A DNA stretch of 26,728 bases from Streptomyces violaceorubidus (lineage in GTDB: Bacteria > Actinomycetota > Actinomycetes > Streptomycetales > Streptomycetaceae). Both the position numbers and the translations under genes were made by a program. Location of the stretch: positions 1-26,728 of the forward strand of contig NZ_JODM01000050.1 of NCBI RefSeq assembly GCF_000717995.1. The letters are read 5' to 3'. The notes beneath the pieces are model-generated. The model made no database searches. It was not told the DNA's origin and saw only the letters and a list, made by a program, of their open reading frames with translations. Shown here piece by piece: positions 22,488 through 26,728 of the stretch; position 1 is the stretch's first letter; the number at the start of each line of letters is the position of its first letter.

Positions 22488-23987
22488 ATGAGACCGGACG
22501 ACCGCCGCGACCAGCGGCCGGCCCAGGGCGGCATCCCCGACGGCCTGCTGATCGGCATGCTGGCCTTCCTCCTCGGCATGACCCTGCTGGTGTGGACGGC
22601 GACCGGCCTGTCGGCCCTGTTCGCCCAGGGCGCCTGGCCCGACGGCGTCAGCTTCACCGGCACCCCGCAGGCCATGCGCCAGCTGATCGCCGAGCCCCAC
22701 GACCTCCCCGGCGCCTGGCCGCAGGCTCCGCGCACGGCGCTCTCCGGGTACGGGCTGTTCTGGGGCCTGTTCATCGGCCAGCTGATGGTGCTGGTGGTGC
22801 TGACGGTGTTCGTGATGGGCAAGGTGGCGCGATGGCGAGCGGTACGACAGCGCCGGCGTGAGGCGCCGACGCCGGTGCACGAGGTGCCGGTGCACGAGGC
22901 GCCGGTGCACGAGACGCCGGTGACACCGACCCAGGCAGCCCCGCCGCACGAAGTCCCCATCCCCAGGACGCCGCGACAGGCCCCGGCTCCGGAGCCCGAG
23001 CCCGAGCCCTCAGTCTCCGCGACCAACGGCAAACGTGTAGGCGGATGGGAGACCCACCGCGCCGAGGGCACGGTGCACTACGGCTCCCGGGCCAGCCGCC
23101 ACGAGACCGCGACCGCCGCCCTGCGGGACGCGGAGGCCGCCGCCCTCGTCATCACCTCCAACCCCACCCTCTGGTCGGAGACCAAGGACGCCCGCGCCAA
23201 GCTCGGCCCCACCCACCTCTACGACCCGAACCACCTCTGCGACACCCCCGCCCGCTTCCACTGGTCCCCCACCGCGGGCTGCGAGGACAGGGGTACGGCC
23301 ACCGCCCGAGCCGCCGCCCTGCTCGCACCGGTCCGCCCCACCGCCCGGCTCGACCAGGCGGTCGGCGACACGGCCGAACTGCTGCTGCGCAGCTACCTCC
23401 ACGCCGCCGCCATCGACGGCCGCACCATCCGCCACGTCCACCGCTGGTCCCAGGGCCTCCAGGTCCAGGACGCCGTGCGCGTCCTGCGCACCCACCCCAA
23501 GGCCGCCCCAGGCTCCGCGGGAGAACTCGAAGGGTCCCTCACCGCCCACCCCGAGCGCCGGGACATGGCCCAGCAGTTGACCGCCCGCGCCCTCGCCGCG
23601 CTGTCCACCGTCAATATCCGCGAGGCCTGCACTCCCAACCGAAATGATGCCCTCGCCTTGGATTCCTTCGTCCACGAACAGGGCACCCTTTACGTGGTGG
23701 GTGAATCCATTGAGGATCCCCGTACGAGCCCGGGCGCGATGCCGCTGCTGACGGCGCTCGTCTCCAGCGTGGTCGAGCGCGGCCGGCGCATGGCCGAACG
23801 GTCATCCTCCGGTCGCCTCGACCCACCAATGACCCTCGTCCTGGACGACGTCGCGGCCGTGGCACCGCTCCCCCAGCTCCCGGAGCTGCTGGCCACCGGC
23901 ACGGACATCGGCATGCCGACCCTGGCCCTGCTCCGCTCCCGCGAACAGGGCCGCGCCCGCTGGCCGCACGACGAACTCCCCGTCTGA
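22488..23987 (+). CDS. VirD4/TraG-like protein without a P-loop
   Basis: This 499-residue protein has two N-terminal transmembrane helices (about 19-46 and 86-108) and a Pro/Glu/His-rich linker with three 5-residue repeats (PVHEx). From about 185 a domain follows VirD4/TraG coupling proteins: EAAALVITSNPTLWSETKDAR, HLYDPNHL and FHWSPTAGCED correspond to their post-P-loop region. No GxxxxGK(S/T) is present; SRASRHETATAAL lies where Walker A belongs. Walker B is MTLVLDD (Asp453, Asp454), with Asp for the usual catalytic Glu. The chain ends about 45 residues later, short of the normal C-terminus. It is therefore probably an inactive, structural coupling-protein relative. The frame is intact and GC3-biased, so it is not an obvious pseudogene. 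ATG has GGAGAGG about ten bases upstream. Confidence 0.8.
   Translation: MRPDDRRDQRPAQGGIPDGLLIGMLAFLLGMTLLVWTATGLSALFAQGAWPDGVSFTGTPQAMRQLIAEPHDLPGAWPQAPRTALSGYGLFWGLFIGQLMVLVVLTVFVMGKVARWRAVRQRRREAPTPVHEVPVHEAPVHETPVTPTQAAPPHEVPIPRTPRQAPAPEPEPEPSVSATNGKRVGGWETHRAEGTVHYGSRASRHETATAALRDAEAAALVITSNPTLWSETKDARAKLGPTHLYDPNHLCDTPARFHWSPTAGCEDRGTATARAAALLAPVRPTARLDQAVGDTAELLLRSYLHAAAIDGRTIRHVHRWSQGLQVQDAVRVLRTHPKAAPGSAGELEGSLTAHPERRDMAQQLTARALAALSTVNIREACTPNRNDALALDSFVHEQGTLYVVGESIEDPRTSPGAMPLLTALVSSVVERGRRMAERSSSGRLDPPMTLVLDDVAAVAPLPQLPELLATGTDIGMPTLALLRSREQGRARWPHDELPV
22875..22919 (+). repeat. Three 15-bp tandem repeats in the VirD4-like gene
   Basis: Three near-identical units of GTGCACGAGGTGCCG type (22875-22889, 22890-22904, 22905-22919) differ only at the fourth codon (Val, Ala, Thr). 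They encode Val-His-Glu-x-Pro in the linker after the second membrane helix. Such repeats may vary in copy number between strains. Confidence 0.9.
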
Positions 23988-24018
23988 CCCAAGCGCCGGA
24001 CGGGTCGCCACGGGTCAG
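23984..24018. terminator. Weak inverted repeat between convergent genes
   Basis: CTGACCC (23984-23990) and GGGTCAG (24012-24018) pair over 7 bp with a 21-base loop and contain both stop codons of the convergent genes. It is the only terminator-like structure in the 27-base gap and is weak. Confidence 0.35.
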
Positions 24019-24575
24019 CGCTCGATCACGTACTCCAACTCGTGGTCACCGGGCCCGCCCTCCAGCGGCACCGTCCGCCCGCTCGGCACGAAGCCCACCT
24101 TGCGATAGGCACCCTGCGCCCGCCCGTTGTCCGGATGCACGATGAGCCGCACCCGCTCCAAGCCGTTCGCCCACGCCCACTCGAGACCGGCGTCGAACAG
24201 CGCCTTGGTCAGTCCGCTCCCCCGCCACTCGGTCCGGACGAACACCCCGACGACGTGCCCTTGCCGGCGCTCCACCGGGAAGGCGGCCCAGTCCTTCGTC
24301 CCGGCCTCCTCCACGAGCACGGTCAGTGTGCCGAGCCACAGCCCGGCGGGCCCCACGGCGACGAACTGCCGCGCCCCCGACGCCCCTTCGGCACCCCAGG
24401 CCGCCCGCTCCCGCCAGTAGGACTCCGGGCGCGCCGCCGCGTCCTCGTACGTCTCCAGGTACGCGAGGTCCGCGACCGGATCCCGCAGCGCCCGCAGCCG
24501 AAGCTCCTTCACCGCGGGCCACTCGTCGGCGCGTATGGAGCGGATCACGTAGTCACCGGGGACCGAGACACTCAT
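24015..24575 (-). CDS. GNAT-family N-acetyltransferase
   Basis: This 186-residue acetyltransferase uses acetyl-CoA to acylate an amine; the substrate is unknown. The GNAT core is clear: strand and Q/RxxGxG/A-type loop in VVGVFVRTEWRGSGLTKAL, then RVRLIVHPDNGRAQGAYRKVGF. That last stretch is the typical motif B with Asn and the Tyr near the CoA thiol. The N-terminal part (IRADEWPAVKELRLRALRDPV) matches the usual first helix. ATG 24575 is preferred, with GGTGG five bases upstream; GTG 24584 is an alternative. It is divergent from the two-component operon and shares a palindrome in the 94-base gap. Confidence 0.92.
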   Translation of the reverse strand: MSVSVPGDYVIRSIRADEWPAVKELRLRALRDPVADLAYLETYEDAAARPESYWRERAAWGAEGASGARQFVAVGPAGLWLGTLTVLVEEAGTKDWAAFPVERRQGHVVGVFVRTEWRGSGLTKALFDAGLEWAWANGLERVRLIVHPDNGRAQGAYRKVGFVPSGRTVPLEGGPGDHELEYVIER

Positions 24576-24585
24576 GCCGGCCACC

Positions 24586-24603
24586 GTAATACCCGGGTAC
24601 TAC
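24586..24603. promoter_or_regulatory. 18-bp palindrome between GNAT and histidine kinase genes
   Basis: GTAATACCC (24586-24594) faces GGGTACTAC (24595-24603), an 18-bp palindrome with one mismatch per arm pair. CATATA at 24615-24620 is a possible -10 for the kinase gene, which would put the palindrome over its -35 region. It may be the site of the NarL-type regulator encoded downstream. The regulator assignment is inferred. Confidence 0.5.
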
Positions 24604-24669
24604 CCCCCTCACCTCATATACGGCCCCCAGGCGGACGCCCGCCGCGCTCCCACCCCCGACCATGGTCGG

Positions 24670-25905
24670 ATGGAGCCCGTGAAGCCGGGGCCGGAACACC
24701 GAGCCGCCGAACCCCTCACCGAGTACGTCCAGCGCGTCAACCGGCGGATCCGTGCCTTCGACCACCGCCATCCCCTCGTGTGGGACCTCCTCCTCACCGG
24801 CTTCTGGGTACTTGCCGCCCTGATCGACGCCACCGGCGGCGGCTGGCGCAACGTCGCCCACGACCCCGGCGTCCCCGAGGGCCTCGTCCTCGTGCTCAGC
24901 CTCGCCCTCTCCGTCCCCGTCCTCTGGCGCCGCAGCCGTCCCCGGGCAGCCCTCCTCGCCACCCTGCCGGCGGCACTGGTGAGCGCCTGGTCCGGCGCCG
25001 CCCTCCAGTCCGCCCTGCTCCAGCTCCTCCTCGTCCACCACATCGCCCTGCGTCTGCCGCTGCGCAACCTCTGGTGGGCGGTGGCCCTGGCAATCGCGCC
25101 GAGCTGCGTCACGGTCGCCCGCTACGGGGACAGCGCGGGCTCCTGGAACCAGCAGGTCGGCTCGCAGCTCGTCTCCATCGGCGTGGCCGCCCTGATCGGC
25201 ATCACCGTCCGTGCCCGACGCGACCACACCTCGGTCCTCGAGGACCGCGCCCGCCGCCTGGAGACCGAACGCGACCAGCAGATCAGACTCGCCGCCGCGG
25301 CCGAACGCGCGCGCATAGCCCGGGAGATGCACGACATCATCGGTCACAACCTGTCCGTCATCACCGGACTGGCCGACGGCGGCCGGTACGCCGCCGCCAA
25401 ATCCCCCGACCGCGCCGCCCAGGCACTCGACGCCATCGGCACCACCAGCCGCCAGGCCCTCGGCGAACTCCGCCGCCTCCTGGACGTCCTGCGCGACGAC
25501 GACGAGAACGGCACCGTCCCAGCACCCGAACTGGCCCCGCAGCCCGCCCTCGCCGACCTGGACCACCTCCTCGACGGCGTCCGCCGGGCCGGTCTCCCCG
25601 TCCGCACCACCATCAAGGGGGAGCCCGCACTCCCCGAGGGCCGCCAGCTCACGGCCTACCGCGTCATCCAGGAGGCCCTCACCAACACCCTCAAGCACGC
25701 CGGCCCGGACGCCACCGCCCACATCGACCTCTCCTACGAGGCCGGCGGCGCCGTCACCCTCACCCTCACCGACACCGGACGAGCGACCGCCCTCCCCTCC
25801 CCCGCCCTCTCCGACGGCCGCGGCCTGCCCGGGATGCGCGAGCGAACCTCCCTGTACGGGGGCACACTTGAGGCCGGCCCACGCCCAGCCCCCGAGCAGG
25901 GCTGA
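24670..25905 (+). pseudogene. NarL-type sensor histidine kinase, truncated by a late in-frame stop
   Basis: This 411-residue kinase has about five membrane helices (residues 35-190), then a HisKA_3 dimerisation domain with phospho-acceptor His221 in REMHDIIGHNLSVI. The ATPase domain has its N-box (IQEALTNTLKHA, Asn339) and GRGLPGMRERTSLYGG. It stops at GPRPAPEQG-TGA (25903-25905). Reading on in the same frame gives RVHPRLPEEAPQ and a second TGA at 25942-25944, which overlaps the regulator start as GTGA. Relatives read GWRVHAxLP, so the TGA stands exactly at the conserved Trp (TGG to TGA). The ancestral gene was therefore 13 codons longer. The kinase may be weakened or still active. The ATG at 24670 has only a weak ribosome-binding site; GTG 24679 with GGAG is an alternative. 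Confidence 0.82.
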
Positions 25906-25940
25906 CGCGTCCATCCGCGCCTACCGGAGGAAGCCCCCCA

Positions 25941-26608
25941 GTGACCACCGTCCTCGTCGCCGACGACCAGCCCCTCCAGCGCTTCGGCTTCCGCATGCTC
26001 CTGGAGAGCCAGGACGACTTGACGGTCGTGGGCGAGGCGGCCAACGGCGCCGAAGCGACCCGGATGACGGCCGAACTCCACCCCGACGTCGTCCTCATGG
26101 ACGTCCGCATTCCCGGCCTGGACGGCATCGAGGCGACCCGCCGCATCGTCGCGAGCGGCGGCCGCACCCGCGTCCTCATCCTCACCACCTTCGACCTGGA
26201 CGAGTACGCCTACTCCGGCCTGCGCGCCGGCGCCTCCGGCTTCCTCGTCAAGGACGCCCAGCCGGAGGAACTCCTCTCCGGCATCCGCGCGGTGGCCACG
26301 GGCGACGCGGTGGTCGCCCCGAGCCTGACCCGCCGCCTGCTCGACGCGTACGTCCACCATCTCCCGGCGCCACCCAGCCAGGCCCGAGCAGCGGCGCCCC
26401 CGACCCGCGCCTGACCACACTCACCGACCGGGAGACCGAGATCCTGCGCGTCATGGGCCAGGGCTGGACCAACACGGAGATAGCCGAGCGCCTCCATCTC
26501 GCCGAGCCGACGGTGAAGACCCACGTCGGCCGCATCCTGGCCAAGACAGGCTCAAGGAACCGCGTCCAAGCCGTCATCCTGGCCTACGAGACAAAACTGG
26601 TCGGCTAG
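25941..26608 (+). pseudogene. NarL/LuxR-type response regulator, frameshifted
   Basis: The frame from GTG 25941 (GGAGGAAG about eight bases upstream) encodes a complete receiver: Asp8, Asp9, phospho-acceptor Asp54 in VLMDVRIPG, Thr82/Thr83 and Lys104 in FLVKDA. It then runs out of frame at about residue 140 and stops at 26414. A different frame resumes with DPRLTTLTDRETEILRVM and a full LuxR-type helix-turn-helix (NTEIAERLHLAEPTVKTHVGRIL), ending at TAG 26606-26608. The two halves would join after a one-base deletion (or two-base insertion) between about 26,360 and 26,425. As written the gene gives a receiver with no DNA-binding domain. A sequencing error is possible. No slippery heptamer for programmed frameshifting is seen. 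Confidence 0.85.
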
Positions 26609-26638
26609 AGGACGGAGAGTAAAGGCGGGTAAACGCAG

Positions 26639-26666
26639 AAAACCCCGCACCGTTCCCGGTGCGGGG
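26639..26666 (-). terminator. Intrinsic terminator of the rRNA operon
   Basis: CCCCGCACCG (26643-26652) pairs with CGGTGCGGGG (26657-26666) around TTCC. On the minus strand the stem is followed at once by TTTTCTG (AAAA at 26639-26642 on the plus strand), so it terminates the leftward rRNA operon. It can also serve the convergent regulator gene. Confidence 0.9.
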
Positions 26667-26681
26667 TCTCCTCGCAATAAT

Positions 26682-26728
26682 TGTTCGGCGGCGTCCTACT
26701 CTCCCACAGGGTCCCCCCTGCAGTACCA
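26682..26728 (-). rRNA. rrf: 5S ribosomal RNA, 3' part only
   Basis: The complement ends with GGTACTGCAGGGGGGACC, then CTGTGGGAGAGTAGGACGCC and GCCGAAC, the conserved 3' third of actinobacterial 5S rRNA including the closing stem. The gene continues beyond the right edge. The rest of the rRNA operon must lie further right, transcribed leftward. The 3' end is placed within one or two bases. Confidence 0.95.

Noticed and set aside
19116..22949. Very long open frame antisense to the secretion-like genes (1277 codons)
   Set aside because: It mirrors the codon bias of three clear genes on the plus strand, shows no domain and has a repetitive composition.
15493..23987. Integrative conjugative element
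   Set aside because: No integrase, relaxase, replication gene, tRNA target or flanking direct repeat is seen, and composition matches the rest of the window.
26370..26430. Programmed -1 frameshifting in the response regulator
   Set aside because: The only C run (GCGCCCCCGACC) does not form an X XXY YYZ slippery heptamer in the receiver frame, and no downstream structure stands out.

Overview
This is high-GC actinobacterial DNA, almost certainly from Streptomyces. The signs are extreme GC bias at third codon positions, GTG and TTG starts behind strong Shine-Dalgarno sequences, lipobox and Tat signal peptides, and gene order. From memory (not checked here), the order matches the S. coelicolor stretch running down from ppk (about SCO4145) through pstSCAB, pit and csoR (about SCO4136) to a type IV secretion-like cluster (about SCO4131-4126). 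The window ends in the 3' end of a 5S rRNA gene on the minus strand.

Region 1 (1-10,800) is a phosphate locus. It holds polyphosphate kinase (ppk), an overlapping CHAD-domain protein, a Nudix hydrolase, the high-affinity Pst transporter (pstS, pstC, pstA, pstB) and, convergent to it, a DUF47/PhoU-like protein with a low-affinity Pit transporter. Four 11-bp PHO-box-like units precede pstS and three weaker ones precede ppk. A long hairpin separates pstS from pstCAB, and an extended bidirectional terminator separates pstB from pit. A C-rich 82-93 bp tandem repeat lies just upstream of the pstS PHO boxes.

Region 2 (10,800-15,300) has a copper-type CsoR with a perfect operator, a 57-codon gene overlapping its 3' end, a LolA/LppX-like lipoprotein with a duplicated stop region, a 56-codon possibly leaderless gene, an exported bicovalent FAD oxidase with two operator-like palindromes upstream, and a PAP2 phosphatase.

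Region 3 (15,490-23,990) is a chromosomal type IV secretion-like cluster. A divergent SLT+NlpC/P60 wall hydrolase is followed by a two-TM VirB2-like protein, a VirB8/TcpC-like protein, a VirB6/TrbL-like protein, a VirB4 split over two genes (membrane/N-terminal part, then ATPase), and a VirD4-like protein that has lost its P-loop. There is no relaxase, integrase or att-like repeat, so this looks like a domesticated, non-conjugative machine. It is the best candidate here for an under-described system.

Region 4 (24,000-26,728) has a GNAT acetyltransferase divergent from a NarL-type two-component operon that carries two lesions: the kinase has TGA at the position of a conserved Trp, and the response regulator is frameshifted between receiver and HTH. 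An intrinsic terminator and the 5S rRNA end the window. All motif and family calls are by eye; no database search was possible.
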